64,000 bases of DNA. Source: Bacteroidaceae bacterium (GTDB taxonomy: Bacteria > Bacteroidota > Bacteroidia > Bacteroidales > Bacteroidaceae). A program made the position numbers and the translations under genes. Positions 16,115-23,843 of the stretch are shown piece by piece; the stretch's first letter is position 1, and each line of letters opens with the position of its first letter. Location of the stretch: positions 17,096 through 81,095 of the forward strand of contig JAFSPM010000048.1 of assembly GCA_017442855.1 (NCBI GenBank), given 5' to 3'. The notes under the pieces were generated by a model that saw nothing but the letters and a program-made list of their open reading frames with translations, made no database searches and had not been told where the DNA came from.

Positions 16115-16990
16115 ATGTCACAACCAACGTTTAAGCATCGTATTGAACAAGTGAGGAAACTTTTGTACGAAGCTGACCATGTATTGATTGGTGCAGGCTC
16201 GGGGCTTTCAGCAGCAGCTGGCTTGGACTATGGGGGCGCGGAGTTCAAGCAGGAGTTTCATGAGTGGATAGAGCGTTATGGATTTGAAGACCTTTATTCT
16301 TCTTCATTCTATCCATTCCCAACAGAAGAGGAAAGATGGGCATATTGGGCGAGGCATATCTGGTTTACTCGCTATCGCGTCAAAGGTATGGAGCTTTATC
16401 ACCAGCTTTTTGATTTGGTTAAAGACAAGAATTATTTTGTCATCACTACCAATGTGGATGCACAGTTTGAGAAATCGGGCTTCTCGAAAGATAGAATTTT
16501 TGCCACACAAGGCGACTATGCCTATTTTCAAGCTAAGGGTGGAGAAAACAAAAAGTTGATTTATAATGAGGAATGGGTGAAGCAAGCGATGGATGCAACC
16601 ATTAATTGCAAGGTACCCACATCATTGATACCCCATCATCCAGATACTGGTGAGGCACTGAGTCCTAATTTACGTTGTGACAGTTTTTTTGTAGAGGATG
16701 AACATTGGCACCAACAAGCTGATAAATATCAAGATTTCGTACTGACAGGCAGTAAGAAGAACATGCTGTTATTAGAGTTTGGTGTGGGCTTCAACACGCC
16801 AATTATCATCCGTTTCCCCTTCGAGCAAATGGCTGGAAACTTTGAAGGAACAACCCTTGTACGCTTCAATCGCGACTACCCACAACTTACAACACCATAT
16901 GTGACAAGATACATTGCCTTTCAAGAGAAACTAAACCAGTCTTTGTTGCAGGCCATTGCCTCAATGGCAACTATGTCAGCTTCTGCTTAG
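16115..16990 (+). CDS. SirTM-type sirtuin (protein ADP-ribosyltransferase)
   Basis: Sir2-fold NAD-dependent enzyme of 291 residues. Visible are GAGSGLSAAAGLDYGG (27-41), TTNVDAQFEKSGF (111-123) and ATQGDYAYFQ (130-139), where canonical sirtuins have a catalytic His. Class M sirtuins lack that His and transfer ADP-ribose, in Gram-positives to a lipoylated GcvH-L. The usual zinc-binding CxxC pairs look eroded: IPHHPDTGEALSPNLRCD keeps only isolated Cys. The last 11 residues (from 16955) and the stop codon lie inside a degenerate copy of the glycosidase 3' end, in another frame, so the C-terminus is chimeric. ATG 16115 is preferred over 16079, which overlaps the macrodomain gene. No GcvH-L or lipoate ligase gene is nearby. 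Confidence 0.85.
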   Translation: MSQPTFKHRIEQVRKLLYEADHVLIGAGSGLSAAAGLDYGGAEFKQEFHEWIERYGFEDLYSSSFYPFPTEEERWAYWARHIWFTRYRVKGMELYHQLFDLVKDKNYFVITTNVDAQFEKSGFSKDRIFATQGDYAYFQAKGGENKKLIYNEEWVKQAMDATINCKVPTSLIPHHPDTGEALSPNLRCDSFFVEDEHWHQQADKYQDFVLTGSKKNMLLLEFGVGFNTPIIIRFPFEQMAGNFEGTTLVRFNRDYPQLTTPYVTRYIAFQEKLNQSLLQAIASMATMSASA

Positions 16991-17050
16991 CCTCTATCCC
17001 TGCTAGTCAGGCAGGTAAGCATTTACCGCATTAAGATGTTTGACTACTAA
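16954..17050 (+). pseudogene. Degenerate 3' remnant of a GH35/DUF5597 glycosidase gene (right copy of direct repeat)
   Basis: Aligned by hand with 8085-8177. In the glycosidase frame it reads HCLNG, then VSFCLASIPASQ, a 4-base CAGG duplication, then VSIYRIKMFDY and TAA; the intact gene has HRLNG, TSFSVATIPVGQ, VGIFRIKMFEY. The rest of the gene is absent upstream of about 16954, where the SirTM gene abuts. The SirTM stop codon (16988-16990) lies within it. Confidence 0.75.
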
Positions 17051-17124
17051 AATTCATACAACTGCCTGCCAACAATAATAGGGAAGCTTGTTATTACAAT
17101 GCCTAAAACTCGCTATTACTATTG

Positions 17125-17267
17125 GGAGAACTTGCTACCACCGACGGCAATAGTTGCCATGGGTTATCGCAATATCTCCCATAGGGGTATAGGAGATACT
17201 GCGATGAGTAATAGCAGATACTGGAACGGGTGATAGCAAATACTGCGACGACCCGTAGAAATGCTTA
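17125..17267. repeat. Intergenic hairpin repeat, copy A
   Basis: Non-coding stretch sharing words with 56907-57055, such as TAGGAGATACTGCGATGAG and GCGACGACCCGTAG. It holds an imperfect 16-bp inverted repeat (17168-17183 with 17188-17203, 14 of 16 paired) with a GGGG loop. Its right end includes the stop codon of the minus-strand PNPOx gene. Confidence 0.65.
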
Positions 17268-17663
17268 GAATGAAATTACTTTAGGAGCTTCCGTAAACGA
17301 ATAGAAAGTAGCGGTGGCATCAGTGACGTAGAGCACTGCCATATTGCCATCGTCAGCTTTGTACATTGATTTCAGTTCGGGGTTCAGTTCCAAGAACTGC
17401 TCCTTGATGGCCAACGAATCATCGTTCACCAACTTGCCACATAATCGCATCCACTCGGCACCATTGGCCTTCATGGCGCATACCTCAAATTTGGGATTGG
17501 CATCCAACTGCTTGAACACATTCTTTACTTTACCCGTCATGAAATACAGACGTCCGTCAAGTATCTCCATTGCGCCAAAGGGGCGTACACGGGGCTGATC
17601 TCCATCGCAAGTAGCCAGGAAAAAAGCACCACACTCTTTCAAATAAGCTAAAACTTCGTTCAT
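17265..17663 (-). CDS. PNPOx-family FMN-binding protein
   Basis: Small flavoprotein-type protein of 132 residues with the split-barrel fold of pyridoxamine-phosphate-oxidase-like and general-stress proteins: FFLATCDGDQPRVRPFGAM near 14-32, LYFMTGKVKNVFKQLDANP, then MRLCGKLV and a C-terminal TATFYSFTEAPKVISF. Members bind FMN or F420 and reduce small molecules or sense flavin; the true substrate is unknown. The stop codon lies in the flanking hairpin repeat. It is downstream of the SGNH hydrolase on the same strand with a 52-base gap. Confidence 0.85.
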   Translation of the reverse strand: MNEVLAYLKECGAFFLATCDGDQPRVRPFGAMEILDGRLYFMTGKVKNVFKQLDANPKFEVCAMKANGAEWMRLCGKLVNDDSLAIKEQFLELNPELKSMYKADDGNMAVLYVTDATATFYSFTEAPKVISF

Positions 17664-17715
17664 AATTGTTTATTTTATTGTGTTATCTTTTACATGAGTC
17701 GCACTGGATTATTAG

Positions 17716-18540
17716 TTATTGTGCCAGGAATCTGACTTGCAGTGGAGCGATGCGACGATAGCCATCTTCATTCATGTGCAGCTTATCTTTCTGATAGAAC
17801 AGTTCGTAATTATGTTCATCAACGTCCTGCAGACTGAACTGGTCTAACACGGGAACTCCATGATATGCACAACATGCCTTCTGGGCATCCACATAGTGGG
17901 CAAAGGTTTGTCCGGTAAGGTTTGGAGCCGTTGAGAAGGGGTTGTGACCTGCATCTTGACCGAAGAAGCGCAGAGAGGTGAAGAAGTAAATCTTGGCTTG
18001 TGGATTCTTTTCACGTAACCGCTTGATGCAGTAATTGATGCCACCGCATTGGGTATTGAGTTTACCCTCATCGTAGTTGTCCAAGGCTGTATAATCCAGC
18101 GGGTTGCCACAAGGACGACTATTGACGTAGTCATTGGTGGATGCCCAAAGTACGTAGATATCATATACTCCTGCCTCATCAACCTGTTTCTGGAGCGAGC
18201 AACCCTGTTCTATAGAAAAGCCAGCACCTCCAACGCCGTAAGTGACTACCTCTGTTCCTAATTGGTTGGCCCATTGCTGCTTGGCAGCGTCAGACTCCTT
18301 ATTGACAGATAGCGATCCACCAAATACAGCAATACGTTTTCCATAGTTGGCAAAACCCTTATAAGGACTTTCTTTGGCAGCTTCAGCATCAGGAAACAAG
18401 TGATGTTTCTCTGGTTCTGGACGAAGGGAAGCTAAATAAGCCTGAATCTGTTCTGGAGTAGGCGGAGTTCTCTGTTCTTGCGCTTGTAGCACAGATGACA
18501 GAAGCAAAAAAGCAGGAAGAAGAAGTAATAATTTTCTCAT
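17716..18540 (-). CDS. Secreted SGNH/GDSL hydrolase
   Basis: Signal peptide ending LQAQ, then an SGNH esterase fold. Block I is VFGGSLS (Ser76 as nucleophile, with Gly in place of the common Asp). A Gly lies in YGVGGAG (about 103-106), block III is ASTNDY (Asn136), and block V is DKLHMNEDGY (D252, H255). The family deacylates polysaccharides, lipids or other esters; the substrate is not predictable. Transcribed from a consensus promoter at 18567-18597. Confidence 0.85.
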   Translation of the reverse strand: MRKLLLLLPAFLLLSSVLQAQEQRTPPTPEQIQAYLASLRPEPEKHHLFPDAEAAKESPYKGFANYGKRIAVFGGSLSVNKESDAAKQQWANQLGTEVVTYGVGGAGFSIEQGCSLQKQVDEAGVYDIYVLWASTNDYVNSRPCGNPLDYTALDNYDEGKLNTQCGGINYCIKRLREKNPQAKIYFFTSLRFFGQDAGHNPFSTAPNLTGQTFAHYVDAQKACCAYHGVPVLDQFSLQDVDEHNYELFYQKDKLHMNEDGYRRIAPLQVRFLAQ

Positions 18541-18566
18541 CTTGATTATGATTTAGTATTCTTCTG

Positions 18567-18597
18567 CAAAATTACTGAAAAAAGTATGCAGAACAAA
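18567..18597 (-). promoter_or_regulatory. Promoter for the SGNH hydrolase
   Basis: On the minus strand TTTG (18597-18594), 19 bp, TAATTTTG (18574-18567), 27 bases before the start codon at 18540. Confidence 0.7.
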
Positions 18598-18673
18598 AAA
18601 TGTAGCTTTTTTTATTCAAAAAAGGGTGAAGTTACAAGAGTTGCTTTTGATTTGGGAAAAAACTTATAAGCAT

Positions 18674-21589
18674 CTATAAGTGTATGTCCTTTGTGTCAAA
18701 ATATTGCAACATTCGGCGATAGATAGGATGCTGGCGCAGGAGCTGCGGCACTCCTATAAGGAACAACTGCTTTCTGGCACGCGTCAAGGCGACATTGAGC
18801 TTGCGGTCGATAAGGTGACCATTATCTTCGGTGAGGTTGCTAAGTTGCTCTAACTGCCAAGGACGGTTAACGCAGAAACTATAGATGATGACATCGCGCT
18901 CGCTTCCCTGATAGCGTTCAACGGTATCAATGGTGATGTCGTTCAATGCAGGGATGGAGAGCTTGGCCAACTCGCTTCTGATCAGGGCTATCTGACTGCG
19001 ATAGGGGGTGATGATGCCTAAGGTATGTTGAGCATCAAAGTCATCAGTCTGTTGGTAGATAGTTGCCGCTATCTCTGCAGCAATCACAGCCTCGCTGTGA
19101 TTCACCTTATGGGAGTACTGTGGGGACTCTGGGTCCGAAGGGATGAACCGTGTACGCTGTGTCATCGTTTCTGTCTGATGGGGCAAGCCAACGGGTTGTA
19201 GTCTGCCCTCATAGAAAGCATCGTTAGCAAACTTGGCCACATCGGGGTGCATGCGGCCTTGCTTGGTCAACATGTCAACAGACATATTATCAATATTTCT
19301 ATAGAGTCGCTCGAAGAGGGAGTCTTTGAGATTGGTGAGCCCCATGGCACGCAGCAGAGGGTTCTTGACTTCAGAAACGGATGATGGTTGCAGCACCACT
19401 GCTGGCAATTGTTTGTGGTCGCCTATGAGGATGAACTTATCGATGGCATCCCTACCCTCACCATCTTTCATGCAGAGCAGACCCAACAGCTGGGGCTCAA
19501 GTATCTGGGTAGCCTCATCAATCAGGGCAACATCAAAATGCTTGATATTGAATAAGGAGGTGCGGGCTGAAAGCGTAGAGACTGTGCCGACAAAGATACT
19601 GCAACGCTCCAACAACTGCAACACCTCACGACGATTGGTACAGGTAGTGACCTGCTGCTCGAGGAGGTGCGAACGATAGGGCTCAGCACAAGCTGCAGAC
19701 GTGCCAATGCGGAGATAATCAACACTCAACTTACCCAGCATCTTGCAAATCTCATCCACTGCCCTATTGGTATAGCTTAATAATAGTATTTGTTTGCCTC
19801 GCTGATGGAAGGCATCTACCATGCTTCGCAGTGCCATAGAGGTCTTGCCTGTGCCAGGAGGGCCTACCAGCAAGAAGTAGTCTTTAGCAGCTAACGCTTT
19901 CTGGGTAATGCGTTGAAAATCATCTTTCGCTTGCCGGATAGCTTTATCATAACGGGCATCATGCATAGGTTGCCGTTGTCCCAATAGCAAGTCACGCCGC
20001 TTTTGTGAAGCTTGCAAGAAAAGTCCCAAGCCTTGATACATGGAACGGAAGGTGGTATCCATGAAATCGTGCTCAAAGGCATAGAGAGTTTCAGCCGGCA
20101 ACACCTTATGATTCCGTTGGGATTGGCGAAGGGTTATTTTCCAATTACCATCAGGATAGATTTCTTCAATCGAACCTTTGAACAACAGTCGGTTGGTGAC
20201 ATTGGCATCGAGAGTATCCCGTTGGTAGAGAACAACAGCATCTCCTTCCCGGAAGTTTGGTTTCGCTCGATTCTTAAATTCAACATCACCTTTTTTAGTT
20301 CCTAAAATCAAGTAGGGATTAAGAATGTCATCGGCATGATTCTCAAGGAGGTGGAGATCTATCACTATTTCACCTGCATCAATCTTCTCATCAAAGGTGT
20401 CAAGCCACTGGGCAGCCTGCCCTTTCCGACCTTCATAATCGGAAGCACCTGCTGTTTTAGCTGTATATAGTTCACGAGTAATGAAATTGTAAAGCGTATA
20501 GAAGTAGCTGCGTTCCAACGCAGTAAGCCGTTGCAGGTTATGTTGGAAGGCGGCAATCTGCGGCTCTTGGTATTGTGTCCACAACTTGCTGCTTAGCCGT
20601 AGCTCATTGAGAGTTGATGGGTTGACTTGAGCAAGTACGTCAGCTGTATAGTCTTCATCATCATGCGCTTGTACTTGGTAATCCATCGCCACAATACAAT
20701 TGCGCAGGTTGATGATGCGGTGTACCATCGTCCACGAAGGACTGGCAGGATAAAGCATGGGATAACGAGTGTAAAGCAAGTATGCTTTAACGCGCCGATG
20801 GTCAATGCCCATCGTATATTCCAACATGGCCTGGTAAAGCAGCATTTGCACCAGGTTGTTCTCACGAGGCAGCACGTGTCCGGGCATGGTAAACTCATCG
20901 GCCTTACCTGATTTCATCTCAATGAATGCATGCATATCTCGTTGCATATAGTCGAGACGTCCCTGTATGCCCAATGCCTCGCAGATGTATGAGGGTTCCA
21001 GCACTGCATCTGATTTATCCAACTGATAGCCAGGCTCACGGAAGGTTACATCAACCGTTTGCTGGATGTTTCGGAAGTGTTGCTGGCAGGCTTGTGCCAA
21101 TTCGCGCTCCTTGGCGGTATCCTTCAAGGCAATGCAGGCAGAGATGCTGACAGGATGTTGGCGGAATGCCTTCATCATACTTTCCTTATAATCGGGGGCA
21201 TCATTGTTGATCCATTCATCGAGGAAGGTGTTGGCAATGTTACCCAAGATAAGCGGAACAGTATTCTCAGATGGGGTAAGTTTGGAAAAGATGTAATTGG
21301 CAGGATGGGCGCCATAGTTCTTATAGCATTCTGCCAACGAACTCGCATCCATCAGATAATCGGGTTCCAATACAATAAATCGAGGTATGAGAGCACCAGT
21401 TTCATCAATGCTTACATCCAGGAGGTTAAGCTGTGCTTGTGGCCACAGCAGCACTGTAGCATTAAACTCAGCATTGACATCAACGACAGCATAACGTACC
21501 TTCAACAGCTCTTTAGCCATTGGCTCGCCAGACTGCACATATAGGTATTGGTCGTCTTTGTGCAGGAATGTGACCCTTATGCGTTTCAT
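18674..21589 (-). CDS. Dna2-like protein: PD-(D/E)XK nuclease plus SF1B helicase
   Basis: Large DNA-processing protein of 971 residues. The N-terminal half carries a Cas4/RecB-like nuclease signature: GRLDYM near 211 and IEMKSGKA near 223 (D...ExK). The C-terminal half is an SF1 helicase of the Upf1/Dna2 type: Walker A GPPGTGKTS near 575, LIDEATQ, GDHKQLPAVV, a later GIITPYRSQ, DTVERYQGSERDVII and NVALTRARKQ. The order nuclease then helicase is that of eukaryotic Dna2. Role is probably DNA repair or end processing, possibly defence; not established here. It is the last gene of the minus-strand operon, and its ATG overlaps the tatC stop by 4 bases. Confidence 0.85.
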   Translation of the reverse strand: MKRIRVTFLHKDDQYLYVQSGEPMAKELLKVRYAVVDVNAEFNATVLLWPQAQLNLLDVSIDETGALIPRFIVLEPDYLMDASSLAECYKNYGAHPANYIFSKLTPSENTVPLILGNIANTFLDEWINNDAPDYKESMMKAFRQHPVSISACIALKDTAKERELAQACQQHFRNIQQTVDVTFREPGYQLDKSDAVLEPSYICEALGIQGRLDYMQRDMHAFIEMKSGKADEFTMPGHVLPRENNLVQMLLYQAMLEYTMGIDHRRVKAYLLYTRYPMLYPASPSWTMVHRIINLRNCIVAMDYQVQAHDDEDYTADVLAQVNPSTLNELRLSSKLWTQYQEPQIAAFQHNLQRLTALERSYFYTLYNFITRELYTAKTAGASDYEGRKGQAAQWLDTFDEKIDAGEIVIDLHLLENHADDILNPYLILGTKKGDVEFKNRAKPNFREGDAVVLYQRDTLDANVTNRLLFKGSIEEIYPDGNWKITLRQSQRNHKVLPAETLYAFEHDFMDTTFRSMYQGLGLFLQASQKRRDLLLGQRQPMHDARYDKAIRQAKDDFQRITQKALAAKDYFLLVGPPGTGKTSMALRSMVDAFHQRGKQILLLSYTNRAVDEICKMLGKLSVDYLRIGTSAACAEPYRSHLLEQQVTTCTNRREVLQLLERCSIFVGTVSTLSARTSLFNIKHFDVALIDEATQILEPQLLGLLCMKDGEGRDAIDKFILIGDHKQLPAVVLQPSSVSEVKNPLLRAMGLTNLKDSLFERLYRNIDNMSVDMLTKQGRMHPDVAKFANDAFYEGRLQPVGLPHQTETMTQRTRFIPSDPESPQYSHKVNHSEAVIAAEIAATIYQQTDDFDAQHTLGIITPYRSQIALIRSELAKLSIPALNDITIDTVERYQGSERDVIIYSFCVNRPWQLEQLSNLTEDNGHLIDRKLNVALTRARKQLFLIGVPQLLRQHPIYRRMLQYFDTKDIHL

Positions 21590-23574
21590 TGGTTGAAACG
21601 ACCATAGTCGTAACGGATACCACTGATATCAATAGAAGATTGTGCAGCGGCTTTGGCAGCTTCTTCGGCAGCAGCCTTGGCAGCTTCTTCGGCAGCTTTG
21701 GCAGTTTCCTCAGCGATGCGAGCAGCCTCTTGAGCAGCTTTTACAGCTTGCTCAGCAGCCCTACGTGCGTTCTCTGCCGCCATTCGGGCCTGCTCGACAA
21801 TGCTATTGGCAGATGAAGGGATATCAGGGACAGATGGAATGCTTTCTGCAAGAGAAGCTACATCTTTTGACGTATTGGCCAATGCCTCAGCTGCTTCTTC
21901 CTCTGCCATCTCACGATGAGTCTCTGCATAGTACTTGCTGAGATCAGGCATTGCCTCTGGATCATCGTAATAAGGCTCATTTAAAACATCGGGCTTATTG
22001 ACGGGCTCCTGTATATAAGTTTCCGCTAATGGACTTTCTGTAGAGGCATCCACTGACGGTGTTTCTACTGCAGGTTCAGCTGGAGTCCTTACTGCTTCAG
22101 CATCAACAGTAACTTTTTCAACTGGTGCTTCTTCTGTTACAGATTCGACAGCAGGTGTTGATGAAACAGGTTCATCAACAGATGTTTGTTCCTGTGCAAT
22201 TTCAGGGGTCGGAGAATTCTCAGAGGCAGGTTCTGCAGCAGTTTCCCTTTCTACAGGTGTATTCTCAGCCGTTTCTTTATTCTCAGCGGACAATTCTTCA
22301 GCCTTTTGTTCCTCAGCAGGCGTTTCTTCAACGACATCAACTTCTGGGCCTTCTTCCCAATAGATTTCATCGTTGATGATAACCATGCGAGGTTCACGTT
22401 TCTTCTTTTTCACTACGGTCGCCTCTTTAGCTTCGGCCAAAGCATCTTTAACAGAAGGATCGGTATTGGCCGTCAGTTCCTTAGTAGTGCCTTCTGCAGC
22501 TTCCCCTGTTTCAGCAGCAGTACCTGCCACACCTGCAGCTGCTGCCTTGTCGATGCGTTCTTGCAGGGCCTTGTTCTTAGCTTCCACCTTCGCCTGTTCT
22601 GCCGCTTCGCGCTGGAGACGCAACGTCTCGTGGATATCTCTATCCTCTGGCTTTATCTCTTTGGCCTCAGCAGCTGGTGCATCAGGGTCGCCACCGCCAT
22701 CGGGTTTCTTCTCCAAGGCAGGTTTCGGACCATCTGTTTTTTTATCAGTAACCTTATTATTAGTATTTTCCTCCTCTTCGTCATCTTCGTCCTTGCTCTC
22801 TTTAATCATAAAAATACTCAGTTCGTAGAGGGCATAAAGAGGCAAGGCCACAGCAGTCAGCGTGAACGGATCACCCGTAGGAGTGATGATAGCTGCTGCG
22901 ATAACAATCACAACGATGGCATGACGACGATACTCACGCAAAGTACTGCGTGTCAACAAGCCAAAGAGCGAGAGCAACCAAGTTACCAAAGGCAACTCAA
23001 AAGCAATACCCATGGCCAGTATCAGCATCATGAAATTGTCAATGTAGGAGTTCAACGAGATAAGGGTGTCGATGTTGTCACTCAAATCGTAGGTGGAGAG
23101 AAAACGCAAAGCCAGCGGATATACCATGAAATAACCCACGGCCATGCCGACATAGAACATGACGTTACCCAACAGCAACGCCTTGCGCACGCCAGCTGCC
23201 TCGTTAGGATAGAGGGCAGGACGGATAAAAAGCCAGATTTCCCAAAAGATATAGGGAACCAGGATAACGATGGAAAGTACGAATGATGTGGTGAGATGCA
23301 CAAAGAAAGGTGCAGCTAAGTTGATGTTCTGCAGTTTGATGTCAAACCGCTGGGTAAAGAAGTCACCCGTCAGATTGAACATCTCACCTATCTTTCGCAA
23401 GAATCCGTAGAAGACAAAGTTGTCGTGGCACGGTCCCATGATGACAGGGTCGAAAATGTATGGCATGGCAATGAAGAAACCTATCGCCAACAAAAACCAA
23501 AATCCCACTATTCGGGCCAGTGCCCATCGTAACACATCAAGGTGTTCCCAAAACGTCAATTCTCTGTCTTCCAT
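21586..23574 (-). CDS. tatC: TatC with a long Ala/Glu-rich C-terminal extension
   Basis: Sec-independent translocase core subunit. Residues 1-260 are a standard TatC: the N-terminal FWEHLDVLRW motif, six membrane segments, and LITPTGDPFT-like TPTGDPFTLTAVALPLY before the last one. The remaining about 400 residues are an added cytoplasmic tail: an acidic DEDDEEEE start, Lys/Asp/Pro segments, Glu/Pro/Val-rich low-complexity sequence (about 350-530), then an Ala-rich heptad coiled coil (about 590-650, EEAAKAAAEEAAKAAAQ) and a final YDYGRFNQ. Ordinary TatC is about 240-280 residues, so this is more than twice normal length. TatA is encoded 13 bases upstream. Tail function unknown. Confidence 0.92.
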   Translation of the reverse strand: MEDRELTFWEHLDVLRWALARIVGFWFLLAIGFFIAMPYIFDPVIMGPCHDNFVFYGFLRKIGEMFNLTGDFFTQRFDIKLQNINLAAPFFVHLTTSFVLSIVILVPYIFWEIWLFIRPALYPNEAAGVRKALLLGNVMFYVGMAVGYFMVYPLALRFLSTYDLSDNIDTLISLNSYIDNFMMLILAMGIAFELPLVTWLLSLFGLLTRSTLREYRRHAIVVIVIAAAIITPTGDPFTLTAVALPLYALYELSIFMIKESKDEDDEEEENTNNKVTDKKTDGPKPALEKKPDGGGDPDAPAAEAKEIKPEDRDIHETLRLQREAAEQAKVEAKNKALQERIDKAAAAGVAGTAAETGEAAEGTTKELTANTDPSVKDALAEAKEATVVKKKKREPRMVIINDEIYWEEGPEVDVVEETPAEEQKAEELSAENKETAENTPVERETAAEPASENSPTPEIAQEQTSVDEPVSSTPAVESVTEEAPVEKVTVDAEAVRTPAEPAVETPSVDASTESPLAETYIQEPVNKPDVLNEPYYDDPEAMPDLSKYYAETHREMAEEEAAEALANTSKDVASLAESIPSVPDIPSSANSIVEQARMAAENARRAAEQAVKAAQEAARIAEETAKAAEEAAKAAAEEAAKAAAQSSIDISGIRYDYGRFNQ

Positions 23575-23587
23575 TAAATATCAACTA

Positions 23588-23809
23588 TCAGTTATCTTTA
23601 GCCTTAGTATCCTTGTCTTCCAGTTCCTTGGTAGCGTCGCTAATTTCGCTCTTAGCCTCATTGACACCGTCTTTGAAGCTCTTAACGCCCTTACCAAGAC
23701 CCTTCATGAGTTCTGGAATCTTCTTGCCACCAAACAACAACAGGATGATCAATGCGATAATGATCCACTCTGAGCCCGAAGGCATAAACATTAACAGTAA
23801 ATTTTCCAT
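23588..23809 (-). CDS. tatA: TatA/E twin-arginine translocase subunit
   Basis: Seventy-three residues: one N-terminal membrane segment ([14 protein letters not shown]), the conserved [23 protein letters not shown] hinge and amphipathic helix, then a charged tail. It oligomerises to form the Tat translocation path with TatC, encoded 13 bases downstream. The preceding murF-alr gene ends 34 bases upstream, so cotranscription is likely. Confidence 0.93.
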   Translation of the reverse strand: MENLLLMFMPSGSEWIIIALIILLLFGGKKIPELMKGLGKGVKSFKDGVNEAKSEISDATKELEDKDTKAKDN

Positions 23810-23843
23810 AATTCTTATTGTTTTTAAATTGTTAATAATATTC

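Noticed and set aside
22186-23286. Long plus-strand open frame (366 codons) antisense to tatC
   Set aside because: Composition is an artefact of the low-complexity tatC frame; no recognisable domain, and tatC and its neighbours are certain on the minus strand.
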